A stretch of 64,000 nucleotides of DNA from Desulfovibrio ferrophilus (GTDB taxonomy: Bacteria; Desulfobacterota; Desulfovibrionia; Desulfovibrionales; Desulfovibrionaceae). Numbering within the stretch: the stretch's first letter is position 1; each line of letters opens with the position of its first letter. The notes below the pieces were generated by a model, which did not search any database, was not told the DNA's origin, and was given only the letters and a program-made list of their open reading frames with translations. Shown piece after piece: positions 7,939-15,390 of the stretch. Both the position numbers and the translations under genes were made by a program. Location of the stretch: positions 3,306,905-3,370,904 of the forward strand of contig NZ_AP017378.1 of the NCBI RefSeq assembly GCF_003966735.1. Reading direction: 5' to 3'.

Positions 7939-9306
7939 ATGATCTGGAGATTGCTGACAGCCTGTGCACTGCTTCTTGCGTTGAGCGTTCCCGTTCGGGC
8001 GGATCATATGACCGTTACCCCCGAGGGCGTGGCTGAGCTGCGTCTGACTCCGGTGGTGCGGGCTGTGCAGTCCGTGGCTCCGGCGGTGGTCAATATTACC
8101 ACCGCTCGGGTGGTGGAGCGCGAGATCAATCCTTTTGGTGGTCTGTTCGACGAAAGAGTCATGCCACCGCAGTTCCGGGAATTCTTCGGCCCGCGAGGAA
8201 CACGCCGATTCACTCAGCAGAGTCTGGGTTCCGGGGTGATCTTCGACGGTCACGAAGGGCTGGTGCTGACCAATTCTCATGTTATTGCCGGGGCCACGAC
8301 CATTACCGCCCGTCTGTTGGACGGTCGAGAGTTCGAGGCCGAGTTGGTGGGGTCGGACACGGACTTTGATCTGGCGGTGCTGCGCCTTGTGGACGCCAAG
8401 GATCTGCCTCAGGTCATGGTGGGTGATTCCTCGGACCTGCTGATCGGTGAAACCGTCATTGCCATTGGCAATCCTTTTGGCTTTTCGCACACCGTGACCA
8501 CGGGTGTGATCTCTGCCATGGGGCGTACGGTGCGGACCGAGCAGGGTGCCCACACGGATTTCATTCAGACCGATGCGGCCATCAATCCCGGCAACAGTGG
8601 TGGCCCGCTCCTGAATATTCTTGGTGAATTGATTGGAGTGAATACAGCCATTCAGGCCGGAGCCGAGGGTATTGGTTTTGCCATCCCCATTTCCAAGGCC
8701 AAGCGCGTGGTGGCCGAGATTTTGGACCAGGGTTTTGTCAGTCAGGTCTGGTTGGGCATCTCTGGGCAGAATGTGGATCAGCAAACGGCCAGTTATTTCG
8801 GGTTGGATGCCGTTGGCGGATTGCTGATCACCAGTGTGTTCGAAAACAGCCCCGCCGCTTCGGCCGGGGTGGTTGCGGGTGACGTGCTGCTTGCGCTGGA
8901 AGGCAATCCCGTGGAGGGCAAAGAGCATTATCTGCAACTGCTGCGCAATTATGTGCAGGGCCAGCGCCTTGGGTTGACGATTTATCGGGCGGGTAAGCCG
9001 GTGACTTTGACGGTTCAGCCCGCGCCTGTGCCTGCAAACAGGATGTTGAGCCTTGCCTGGCAACGTTGGGGGATCCGCTGTGGTGCTCCATCCGGCAAAG
9101 GTGTGATCGTTTCCGGGGTTCGGTCCGGGTCTCCGGCGGCAAAGCTTGGCCTGCAGGTGGGTGATGTGCTGACAAAAGTTGGCGGCATCCGAGTGACGGG
9201 CAATGCGGATTTTGGAGCTTCATTTATGCGTTATCGCATGCAGAATAGCCTTTTAATGGTGGTTTTTCGAGGCGGACGGACCTATTACGTGCGGCTCAAT
9301 GTCTAG
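7939..9306 (+). CDS. Periplasmic serine protease of the HtrA/DegP family with two PDZ domains
   Basis: A 455-residue protein with an N-terminal signal peptide (MIWRLLTACALLLALSVPVRA), a trypsin-like domain with the triad His114 (TNSHVIAG), Asp144 (TDFDLAVL) and Ser220 (NPGNSGGPL), and two PDZ domains (about 260-345 and 365-450). The PDZ domains bind C-termini of unfolded proteins and gate the protease. It works in the periplasm, complementing HtpX in the membrane and Hsp20 in the cytoplasm. The start ATG 7939 is two bases after the htpX stop; the longer open frame overlaps htpX and is not used. DegP versus DegQ cannot be settled from motifs. Confidence 0.93.
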   Translation: MIWRLLTACALLLALSVPVRADHMTVTPEGVAELRLTPVVRAVQSVAPAVVNITTARVVEREINPFGGLFDERVMPPQFREFFGPRGTRRFTQQSLGSGVIFDGHEGLVLTNSHVIAGATTITARLLDGREFEAELVGSDTDFDLAVLRLVDAKDLPQVMVGDSSDLLIGETVIAIGNPFGFSHTVTTGVISAMGRTVRTEQGAHTDFIQTDAAINPGNSGGPLLNILGELIGVNTAIQAGAEGIGFAIPISKAKRVVAEILDQGFVSQVWLGISGQNVDQQTASYFGLDAVGGLLITSVFENSPAASAGVVAGDVLLALEGNPVEGKEHYLQLLRNYVQGQRLGLTIYRAGKPVTLTVQPAPVPANRMLSLAWQRWGIRCGAPSGKGVIVSGVRSGSPAAKLGLQVGDVLTKVGGIRVTGNADFGASFMRYRMQNSLLMVVFRGGRTYYVRLNV

Positions 9307-9345
9307 AATTCTCTGTGGCAAGGCCATGATTACTGGTTTCGCCGC

Positions 9346-9374
9346 TTGACACCTTTTTTACCAGCGGCTATTGC
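9346..9374 (+). promoter_or_regulatory. Possible promoter of the ferredoxin gene
   Basis: TTGACA (9346-9351) with a 17-base spacer before TATTGC (9369-9374). The -35 is perfect but the -10 is weak. It sits about 140 bases before the ferredoxin start. Confidence 0.35.
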
Positions 9375-9511
9375 GTTTTCTCTAGATGCGGTTGCAGTAT
9401 CGGCGGTTTATTCGGATTTATTAATAATTCCGGTGGATTAATGGCCGCAACAGCAAATAGGACCACACTCCTGCCATGCAGGAGAGCAAAAAAAATATTG
9501 GAGGTTCCAAG

Positions 9512-9700
9512 ATGGGTTACAAAGTGACTGTTGACACTGACAAGTGCGTTGGCGACGGTGAGTGCGTGGACGTTTGCCCCGTGGAAGTTTACGAGCTTCA
9601 GGACGGCAAAGCCGTGCCTGTGAACGAAGACGAGTGCCTGGGCTGTGAGTCTTGCGTGGAAGTGTGCGAGGCTGACGCCATCGAGATCGAGGAAGACTAG
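9512..9700 (+). CDS. Ferredoxin with Asp in one cluster motif (7Fe type, D. africanus ferredoxin III-like)
   Basis: A 62-residue two-cluster ferredoxin. The second motif is a standard [4Fe-4S] set (Cys42, Cys45, Cys48, Cys52). In the first motif the second cysteine is replaced by Asp15: Cys12-x2-Asp15-x2-Cys18-x3-Cys22-Pro. Without the initiator Met these are Cys11, Asp14, Cys17 and Cys21, the arrangement known for D. africanus ferredoxin III, whose [3Fe-4S] cluster can take up a fourth metal using Asp14. TGGAGG seven bases before ATG 9512 fixes the start. It is a cytoplasmic low-potential electron carrier, transcribed alone ahead of a terminator. Confidence 0.95.
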   Translation: MGYKVTVDTDKCVGDGECVDVCPVEVYELQDGKAVPVNEDECLGCESCVEVCEADAIEIEED

Positions 9701-9733
9701 TCTCTTTCTTGAGCGATAGATTCTTGAAAGCTG

Positions 9734-9763
9734 AGGGAGCGGTGCTTTGGTACCGCTCCCTTT
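9734..9763 (+). terminator. Terminator after the ferredoxin gene
   Basis: Perfect 10-bp arms AGGGAGCGGT (9734-9743) and ACCGCTCCCT (9752-9761), with a short T run. It separates the ferredoxin from the following five-gene run. Confidence 0.75.
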
Positions 9764-9817
9764 GCTGCATCTTGGGGTCAGAGCCTCGGCAAAGGGCACG
9801 TATCGGGAAAAAATTTC

Positions 9818-9848
9818 GCCTTGTGGGGGTGACAATCCCCACGAAGGC
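9818..9848 (+). promoter_or_regulatory. Hairpin in the leader of the cysteine-cluster gene
   Basis: GCCTTGTGGGG pairs with CCCCACGAAGGC (9837-9848) with one bulged base, about 85 bases before the next gene. There is no T tract after it; an attenuator or small structured leader is possible. Confidence 0.35.
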
Positions 9849-9931
9849 ATTAACAAAAGCACCAGGTCAACGACCCGGGCGGATACCTTTTGTGGTCGCC
9901 CCAAGATCCCTCGGCACGGAGTGATAACAAG

Positions 9932-10804
9932 ATGGAAATGGATTTCAGCAAATTTTTTGAAAAATACGAACGGCTGGTGGCCGATGTGGACAAGGCTTTC
10001 GAGCAGGTCCAGGCCCAGCATGGCGACTGCATCAAGTGTCATGAGGGCTGCAGCGACTGTTGCCATGCCCTGTTCGATCTTTCCCTGATTGAAGCCTTGT
10101 ACCTGAATCATAAGTTCAATGCCGCGTTTAAGGGCCAGCAGCGAAGCGAGCTTCTGGATCGGGCGGATACGGCTGAACGTCAGGGCTACAAGATCAAGCG
10201 TGAAGCCTTTACCCTGTCCCGCGATGGCGCCAGGACCGAAGAAATTTTGGAAAGCATTTCCAAGGCGCGTGTTCGTTGCCCTCTGTTGGATGCCGACGAA
10301 AAGTGCGAATTGTACGATTCGCGGCCCATTACCTGTCGCTTGTATGGCATTCCCACCTCCATCGGTGGCAAGGCCCATACCTGTGGCAAGGCTGGCTTCA
10401 AGGAAGGGGTTCAGTACCCCACCGTGCAGATCGAGAAGCTTCAGGACCGGCTGGCGATGCTGTCCGTTGAATTTGCGCAGTCGCTGCGTACCAAGTTCAC
10501 CCGCCTCGCCGAGGCTTATGTGCCGGTGTCCATGGCGTTGATGAACAGGTACGGTGCTGAGTATCTCGGCCTCCTGTCCGATGAGGAATGGGAGAAGATC
10601 GAGAAGGTCAAAGCCACCATGGCTGGAGCCATTCAGGTCGGGGACTCGATGCCCAAACCGGGCGCTGCCGCAGTCCAGACCTTCGAGGGGGCAGCTCAGG
10701 ATCAATCCTCGGCCTGTGCCTCATGTAGCGAACAACAGGGCTCCGATGCCTGTAGCACCTGCGGTACCCTGAATTGGGAGCTTGGCGGCGGCAAGGAGAA
10801 ATAA
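9932..10804 (+). CDS. YkgJ family cysteine-cluster protein
   Basis: A 290-residue protein with the YkgJ-type cysteine pattern: CIKCHEGCSDCC near residues 31-42, CPLLDADEKCELYDSRPITC around 117-136 and a further Cys in HTCGKAG. This family is thought to bind Fe-S or zinc, but the function is not established. The C-terminal ~30 residues add CASC and CSTC pairs, which look like a second small metal site. GGAG lies ten bases before ATG 9932. It opens a run of five same-strand genes with short gaps (to 12858), so it is probably part of one operon. It is one of three YkgJ-type proteins in this window. Confidence 0.78.
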   Translation: MEMDFSKFFEKYERLVADVDKAFEQVQAQHGDCIKCHEGCSDCCHALFDLSLIEALYLNHKFNAAFKGQQRSELLDRADTAERQGYKIKREAFTLSRDGARTEEILESISKARVRCPLLDADEKCELYDSRPITCRLYGIPTSIGGKAHTCGKAGFKEGVQYPTVQIEKLQDRLAMLSVEFAQSLRTKFTRLAEAYVPVSMALMNRYGAEYLGLLSDEEWEKIEKVKATMAGAIQVGDSMPKPGAAAVQTFEGAAQDQSSACASCSEQQGSDACSTCGTLNWELGGGKEK

Positions 10805-10808
10805 GACG

Positions 10809-11192
10809 ATGGCCAGAAGAACAACATTGCCCTCCCTGACTCCTGAGCAGGAGGAAATGAAGCGTTACATGTACGAGAAGCTTTCTCCTCGCCGGCGTAA
10901 GTTCATCGACAAGGTCGGTTACGAGAACTGGGATCCATTCCCGGAACCCAACGACCCGATGGACATCCGCCAGGATGAAGCAACCGGGCAGACCATCCAA
11001 GACTTGGTGCGAACCTTTATCCGCTCCAAATCCATGGCAGGGAAGGTCGGCGCCCAATACAGCCGCGGAGCCCACGAGTTGGCCATGGGCATCGTCAACA
11101 AGGACGAACGCTTCCGGGGCATGTTCGAATTTATCGTTTTTTATAATGATCTCCTCCGGGCACAGGGCAAGGAGATGGACTGGGATTTCTAA
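10809..11192 (+). CDS. Conserved hypothetical protein, second gene of the five-gene run
   Basis: A 127-residue basic to neutral protein, probably mostly helical, with charged motifs such as KLSPRRRKFIDKVGYENWDPFPEPNDP and ending in EMDWDF. I recognise no domain. There are no membrane segments or signal peptide, so it is probably cytoplasmic. AAGGAG lies ten bases upstream of ATG 10809, which is four bases after the upstream stop, so it is co-transcribed and likely works with the cysteine-cluster protein. The start was moved from an upstream in-frame ATG that overlaps the preceding gene. Confidence 0.7.
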   Translation: MARRTTLPSLTPEQEEMKRYMYEKLSPRRRKFIDKVGYENWDPFPEPNDPMDIRQDEATGQTIQDLVRTFIRSKSMAGKVGAQYSRGAHELAMGIVNKDERFRGMFEFIVFYNDLLRAQGKEMDWDF

Positions 11193-11233
11193 CGATCACT
11201 CCGGGCCCGGCCCGGTGAACCCAAGGACGGACC

Positions 11234-11848
11234 ATGAGCTCCAAAGCACAGACTACCGACGAATACATTGTTGAATTGCAGGGCATGCTGGCCGTGAACC
11301 CCACGTGTGCCAGCCACCACTACAACCTTGGCGTGGCTTTTCTGGCCAAACGCATGTGGCAGGAGGCCGAAGAGGCCTTCCGCGATGCCGTGGAGCATTC
11401 TCCGCGTATGGCCGAGGCCCATGTGCAGCTTGGTGGCATCTGCCTGCAGCGCGGCGACATTGATGGTTGCCTGAATTACAACAAGCATGCCAAGGGTTGT
11501 CGCCCTCAGTTTGCCGTGCCGTTTGCCAACATGGGGTTCTGTTACCTTCAGAAAGGTGACGTGGACCGGGCCATCGTCAATCTGAAGAAGGCTCTGAACC
11601 GTGACCCCGATTTCATCCAGGCTCTGGCCACCTACGGCAGTGCCCTGATCATGGATGGCGAGCTTGAGGAAGCCAAGAAGCACCTGGATAAGGCTCTCAA
11701 GATTCAGCCCGCATTTGGTCCTGCCTGGAACAACTTGGCTTTGTACTGGTTGGAAAAGGGCGATAAGGATCAGGCTCGCGAATGCATCAAGAAAGCTCAG
11801 GAAACGGGCTTTGAGGTTGCCGAAGAGCTTGTGAAGGAGATCGGCTAA
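11234..11848 (+). CDS. Tetratricopeptide repeat protein
   Basis: A 204-residue protein built almost entirely of TPR units (about residues 18-190). The repeats show the typical spacing and consensus residues: HHYNLGVAFLAKRMWQEAEEAF, AEAHVQLGGICLQRGDIDGC, PFANMGFCYLQKGDVDRAI, AWNNLALYWLEKGDKDQA. TPR solenoids hold protein complexes together. It has no signal peptide and is probably cytoplasmic. It is the third gene of the five-gene run, so it may scaffold its neighbours' products. Confidence 0.82.
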   Translation: MSSKAQTTDEYIVELQGMLAVNPTCASHHYNLGVAFLAKRMWQEAEEAFRDAVEHSPRMAEAHVQLGGICLQRGDIDGCLNYNKHAKGCRPQFAVPFANMGFCYLQKGDVDRAIVNLKKALNRDPDFIQALATYGSALIMDGELEEAKKHLDKALKIQPAFGPAWNNLALYWLEKGDKDQARECIKKAQETGFEVAEELVKEIG

Positions 11849-11875
11849 CTCCGGGACCCCTCCAGGGAGGGAGTC

Positions 11876-12580
11876 ATGTCACGATTTCGCAGACTGAAAG
11901 CCGGGGTCCTGGCGATTCTGGAGTTGAATGACTGGCAGGATCGGCTCGAGACCGAGCTGGCTGCAATGGATGCGCAGGAATTGGTGGGGCCTTTGTTCTC
12001 GCTGTTGCTGCATCCCAAAGGGGATATCCATTGGCGAGCTGTAACGGCTCTTGGTGCCACCGTAGCCCGTATGGCTGGTGAGAATATGGAGCGGGCGCGT
12101 ATCGTCATGCGCCGGTTCCTGTGGCATATGAACGAAGAGTCGGGCAACGTGGGCTGGGGCATTCCCGAGTCCATGGGCGAGTCCATGGCACGCCACCCGC
12201 GGCTGGCTCAGGAATATTATAAAAAGCTGGCCTCTTACGTGCAATGCCCTGACTGTGTCGGCGACGATAATTATATGGATCATCCGCCGCTGCGCGAGGC
12301 CACCTACTGGGGTTTGGCGCGATTGGCCCAGGTCCATCCGAAATTGGCGGCTCATGGGGCACAGGAACTGCTGGGCGCCCTGAGTGCCGAGGACAGTGTC
12401 GAGTCTCAGGGGATTGCCTGCTGGGCACTGGGGCTGATCGGTATGCGTGAGGCTGTCGCCGGAATTTCGGCTCTGGTGGATCGTGAGGATCCTGTTGAAC
12501 TGTACCGCGATGGAGCGGTGGAACATCTGACCCTTGGCGCGCTGGCTTGTGAGGCGCTGGCGGCCTTGGACAAGGAGTGA
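11876..12580 (+). CDS. HEAT-repeat-like conserved protein (possibly the DVU0298 family)
   Basis: A 234-residue, helix-rich protein with alanine/leucine-rich repeated helices of HEAT type: DIHWRAVTALGATVARMA, LREATYWGLARLAQVHP, SQGIACWALGLIGMREA and LGALACEALAAL. Between them is YVQCPDCVGDDNYMDHP, with a CxxC pair. I recall a D. vulgaris family named after DVU0298 with this character, but I could not verify it. HEAT solenoids usually bind other proteins; bilin-lyase-type HEAT proteins are an alternative relation. The start is preceded by GGAGGGAG close to the ATG. It overlaps the next gene by one base. Confidence 0.68.
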   Translation: MSRFRRLKAGVLAILELNDWQDRLETELAAMDAQELVGPLFSLLLHPKGDIHWRAVTALGATVARMAGENMERARIVMRRFLWHMNEESGNVGWGIPESMGESMARHPRLAQEYYKKLASYVQCPDCVGDDNYMDHPPLREATYWGLARLAQVHPKLAAHGAQELLGALSAEDSVESQGIACWALGLIGMREAVAGISALVDREDPVELYRDGAVEHLTLGALACEALAALDKE

Positions 12581-12858
12581 TGCCGTTGAAGGACGAACGC
12601 GGCCTTTATTATTATCCGAGCATGCAGACTCGGGATGTACGGATGTATGTGCGTGAGGGCGAGACCGGAGCCGTGGAGTTTCGGATGTGGAATGCCCAGC
12701 ACCAAGAGGTCTGGGATAAGCACGAGTGGATTCCGTTCGATGTGGTCAAGACCGCAGCCCGAATGTACAAGAATGAGACTCGGAATCCGTTGGCCCTGTA
12801 CGATGAGGATGTGGCCAAGCGTCTTATCGAGGATGAGCGCTGCGGGCGTATTCAGTAG
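12580..12858 (+). CDS. Small conserved hypothetical protein ending the five-gene run
   Basis: A 92-residue soluble protein rich in aromatic and charged residues (LYYYPSMQTRDVRMYVREG, then FRMWNAQHQEVWDKHEWIPFDVV). I recognise no family. Its ATG overlaps the last base of the upstream stop codon (TGATG), a strong sign of translational coupling to the HEAT-like gene. A strong terminator follows after 17 bases, so it is the last gene of the unit. Confidence 0.68.
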   Translation: MPLKDERGLYYYPSMQTRDVRMYVREGETGAVEFRMWNAQHQEVWDKHEWIPFDVVKTAARMYKNETRNPLALYDEDVAKRLIEDERCGRIQ

Positions 12859-12875
12859 TTATTTTTGAGAGACTG

Positions 12876-12906
12876 GCCCCCACAGGAAACTGTGGGGGCT
12901 TTTTTT
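12876..12906 (+). terminator. Strong rho-independent terminator ending the five-gene run
   Basis: Perfect 10-bp stem GCCCCCACAG (12876-12885) / CTGTGGGGGC (12890-12899) with a GAAA loop, followed by seven T residues. Confidence 0.92.
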
Positions 12907-12956
12907 GTTGTATTTTTGGGGTGTTGCCTTCTTCAAAAAAGAATGCTGAAAAGGTG

Positions 12957-12984
12957 TTGACTTGGTATTGATAATTGTTACTAT
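12957..12984 (+). promoter_or_regulatory. Promoter upstream of the 13152 gene
   Basis: TTGACT (12957-12962), a 16-base spacer and TACTAT (12979-12984). The spacer and -10 region is very AT-rich (GATAATTGTTACTATTA), which could also hold a Fur-like site, but no clean Fur palindrome is present. Confidence 0.45.
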
Positions 12985-13058
12985 TAAATCGTCATCAACA
13001 AGTAACGCGAACCCTCCTCACAGCGAAGCTCGGTTTGATGAAGCATTCACACCACACA

Positions 13059-13105
13059 CCGGCGGCGGGCAGCCGTCGCCGGCATATTTTCCGGGCCAGG
13101 CCCGG
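13059..13105 (+). promoter_or_regulatory. Two GC-rich hairpins in the leader of the 13152 gene
   Basis: The first hairpin pairs CCGGCGGCGG (13059-13068) with CCGTCGCCGG (13073-13082), one mismatch. The second is CCGGGCCAGGCCCGG (13091-13105). They lie between the candidate promoter and the start codon, so they would form in the 5' leader RNA. Confidence 0.45.
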
Positions 13106-13151
13106 GGCGGGGTAATCCGCCAAGAATTGAAAAGGTGCAATGGAGGTCGAA

Positions 13152-13499
13152 ATGGGACAGCTCAAGCAATTCAAGAACCTCGAAATCGATTGGGATATGA
13201 CTCCTGAAGACGCCGTTGGTCTGTATCTCGAATGGGGCAACAACGGCTATGGCGGCAGCTACGAGAATAGGGTCAAGAGCAAGAACGACTATTCGAATTA
13301 TTTTGTCGTCTACACCTGGGATGAGCATCCGAAGGTCTGCCTGGTCAGGCGCAATTCGGATGGGGCCGAGGATTTGGCCTGTCTGATGGTGCCCGACAAG
13401 CTGCTTGGTGCGGTCCGTAAGGACATGGGGCAACTCAAGGGTGTGTTCCCGGTCAATGAAGAGATTCGCAGTTGGCTTGAACAGGAGCTCTACCACTAG
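13152..13499 (+). CDS. Small conserved Desulfovibrio-type protein of unknown function
   Basis: A 115-residue soluble acidic protein beginning MGQLKQFKNLEIDWDMTP, with EWGNNGYGG, a YFVVYTWDEHPKVCLVRRN strand pair and a C-terminal helix. I do not recognise a domain; it resembles a family I have seen named after D. vulgaris DVU0772, unverified. GGAGGT five bases before ATG 13152 decides the start over ATG 13140. It is a single-gene unit between its own promoter and a terminator, with a structured leader, suggesting tight control and perhaps high expression. Confidence 0.65.
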   Translation: MGQLKQFKNLEIDWDMTPEDAVGLYLEWGNNGYGGSYENRVKSKNDYSNYFVVYTWDEHPKVCLVRRNSDGAEDLACLMVPDKLLGAVRKDMGQLKGVFPVNEEIRSWLEQELYH

Positions 13500-13555
13500 T
13501 TGAAGATAGTTTTTGATGAAGTTAGGTGTTGAGTTGGCATTGGGGTCAGACAGAT

Positions 13556-13590
13556 GGCAGCAGGATAAAAACCTGCTGCCGTTTTTTTTT
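13556..13590 (+). terminator. Terminator after the 13152 gene
   Basis: Perfect stem GGCAGCAGG (13556-13564) / CCTGCTGCC (13572-13580), followed by G and nine T residues. Confidence 0.92.
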
Positions 13591-13852
13591 GTTCTGGCGG
13601 ACTCTGAGAACGGTTTTCAGAGGGAGAAATTGCTTGCACTGGGCCACCACGGGTGTATTTATATGTGTACACTTCTGGTCGTGGGAGACGAGCCGGAAGA
13701 ACGGTGAGTGCAGGGGGTAGAGGCCAAAGAGATGATTTGGCGGCCCACTAGGCTTCTCTCCGGGGATTCAAGGGGGCGATATCCAGTCTGTCGATCAAAT
13801 CACTTAGCGCATTATCGCCTGTTGTTTAGTCAATGTGCGCGGGCATTTTGGG
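13591..13852. other. Non-coding stretch before the dsr promoter
   Basis: Part of the 565-base gap between the 13152 gene and dsrA. Short open frames here lack ribosome-binding sites and overlap the preceding terminator. I see no RNA gene or strong repeat in this part. Confidence 0.5.
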
Positions 13853-13881
13853 TTGACAAAGATTGGGTTTCTTCCTAGCGT
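13853..13881 (+). promoter_or_regulatory. Candidate dsrA promoter
   Basis: A perfect TTGACA (13853-13858), a 17-base spacer and TAGCGT (13876-13881). It predicts a transcript start near 13888, ten bases before the Rex-type operator, and a leader of about 175 bases before dsrA. Confidence 0.5.
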
Positions 13882-13897
13882 CCGATAGGCTTTTTTG

Positions 13898-13915
13898 TTG
13901 TGAATTTGTTCACGA
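13898..13915. promoter_or_regulatory. Rex-type operator in the dsrA leader
   Basis: TTGTGAATTTGTTCACGA matches the Rex consensus TTGTGAA-N4-TTCACAA at 13 of 14 fixed positions. Rex is an NADH/NAD+-sensing repressor, reported to control sulfate-reduction genes in D. vulgaris. The site lies just downstream of the predicted transcript start, a position suited to repression. A CRP/FNR-type site (TGTGA-N6-TCAC) is the alternative reading of the same bases. Confidence 0.6.
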
Positions 13916-14064
13916 CGTGCCTTGGCGACTCCGCCAATGTCATTGGCGCGTGTTAAAGAGGCCGGGACAACGCTACGACCAGACGCTCCCGTCAAGGAGA
14001 GAGTCCGGGGGTGGCTGATTTTTGATGAGGCAGAAACATCTATTCAGACAATGGAGGTAGTAGA

Positions 14065-15378
14065 ATGGCAAAACATCCAACTCCGTTGTTGGACCAATTA
14101 GAGTCTGGGCCCTGGCCTAGCTTTGTGTCCGACATCAAACAGGAAGCCGATCACAGGCATGCTAATCCCGATGGCGTCGAGTATCAGATCCCCGTGGACG
14201 TCTGTGACGACCTCCTCGGTATTCTCGAGATGTCCTACGTGGATGGCGAGACTCACTGGAAGCACGGCGGCATCGTCGGTGTCTTTGGCTACGGCGGCGG
14301 CGTTATCGGTCGTTACTGTGACCAGCCCGAGATGTTCCCCGGCGTGGCTCACTTCCACACCGTTCGTGTGGCGCAGCCTTCCGGTAAATACTACACCGCT
14401 GAGTACCTCCGCGCACTGATGGATCTCTGGGACTTCCGTGGTTCCGGTCTGACCAACATGCACGGCGCTACCGGTGACTTGGTGTGGTTGGGTACCACGA
14501 CTCCTCAGCTCGAGGAAATCTTCCATACCCTGACCCATGACCTGAACACCGACCTCGGTGGTTCCGGTTCCAACCTGCGTACCCCCGCTGACTGCCTCGG
14601 CCAGTCTCGTTGTGAGTACGCATGTTACGATGTGGCTGCCCTGTGCTACCACATGACCATCGAGTACCAGGACGAACTTCACCGTCCCGCGTTCCCCTAC
14701 AAGTTCAAGTTCAAGTTTGACGGTTGTCCGAACGGCTGCGTGGCTTCCATTGCCCGCTCCGATTTCTCCGTCATCGGTACTTGGAAAGACGACATCCGTA
14801 TTGACCAGGACGCTGTTGCTGCCTACGTCAACGGTGAGTTCGCTCCCAACGCCGGTGCCCACTCCAGTCGTGACTGGGGTAAGTTCGACATCGTCAAGGA
14901 AGTGGTTGACCTCTGCCCCACCGGCTGCATGTCCTACGATGGTTCCAAGCTGAACATCGACAACAAGGAATGCTACCGCTGCATGCATTGCATCAACACC
15001 ATGCCTCGCGCCCTGAAGATTGGTGCTGAGACTGGTGCTTCCATCTTCGTCGGTGCCAAGGCCCCGATCCTGGATGGCGCTCAGATGGGTTCCCTGCTCG
15101 TGCCTTTCGTTCCTGTTCAGGGCGATTACGAAGAGGTTACCGAAGTCGTTGAGAACCTGTGGGATTGGTGGATGGAAGAAGGTAAAAACCGTGAGCGTAT
15201 CGGTGAAACGATCCGTCGCATGGGCTTCCAGAAGATGCTGGAAGTTACCAATATCAAGGCCGATGCCCGTCACGTCCAAGAGCCCCGTACTAACCCCTAC
15301 ATCTTCTGGAAAGAAGAGGATGTTGAGGGTGGCTGGCAGCGCGACGTCAACGAGTTCCGTAAGAGACACCAGAGATAG
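14065..15378 (+). CDS. dsrA: Dissimilatory sulfite reductase alpha subunit
   Basis: DsrA forms the alpha2beta2 core of dissimilatory sulfite reductase with DsrB, reducing sulfite during anaerobic respiration with electrons delivered through DsrC and the membrane complexes. The 437-residue product has the siroheme/[4Fe-4S] cysteines at Cys177, Cys183 (CLGQSRC), Cys221 and Cys225 (CPNGC), the same numbers as in D. vulgaris, and a ferredoxin domain with CPTGC and CYRCMHC (about 275-320). GGAGGT six bases before ATG 14065 sets the start. The strongly preferred codon set suggests very high expression. dsrB follows after 12 bases. Confidence 0.99.
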   Translation: MAKHPTPLLDQLESGPWPSFVSDIKQEADHRHANPDGVEYQIPVDVCDDLLGILEMSYVDGETHWKHGGIVGVFGYGGGVIGRYCDQPEMFPGVAHFHTVRVAQPSGKYYTAEYLRALMDLWDFRGSGLTNMHGATGDLVWLGTTTPQLEEIFHTLTHDLNTDLGGSGSNLRTPADCLGQSRCEYACYDVAALCYHMTIEYQDELHRPAFPYKFKFKFDGCPNGCVASIARSDFSVIGTWKDDIRIDQDAVAAYVNGEFAPNAGAHSSRDWGKFDIVKEVVDLCPTGCMSYDGSKLNIDNKECYRCMHCINTMPRALKIGAETGASIFVGAKAPILDGAQMGSLLVPFVPVQGDYEEVTEVVENLWDWWMEEGKNRERIGETIRRMGFQKMLEVTNIKADARHVQEPRTNPYIFWKEEDVEGGWQRDVNEFRKRHQR

Positions 15379-15390
15379 GGGGTCCAAAAA

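Noticed and set aside
9368-10705. A 445-codon minus-strand open frame over the ferredoxin and cysteine-cluster genes
   Set aside because: It crosses two clearly coding genes and their terminator and has no family features.
12962-13207. An 81-codon open frame before the 13152 gene
   Set aside because: It covers the promoter and leader hairpins, lacks a ribosome-binding site and overlaps the real gene in another frame.
13513-13707. A 64-codon open frame after the 13152 gene
   Set aside because: It reads straight through a strong terminator, with a run of Phe codons made by its T tract.
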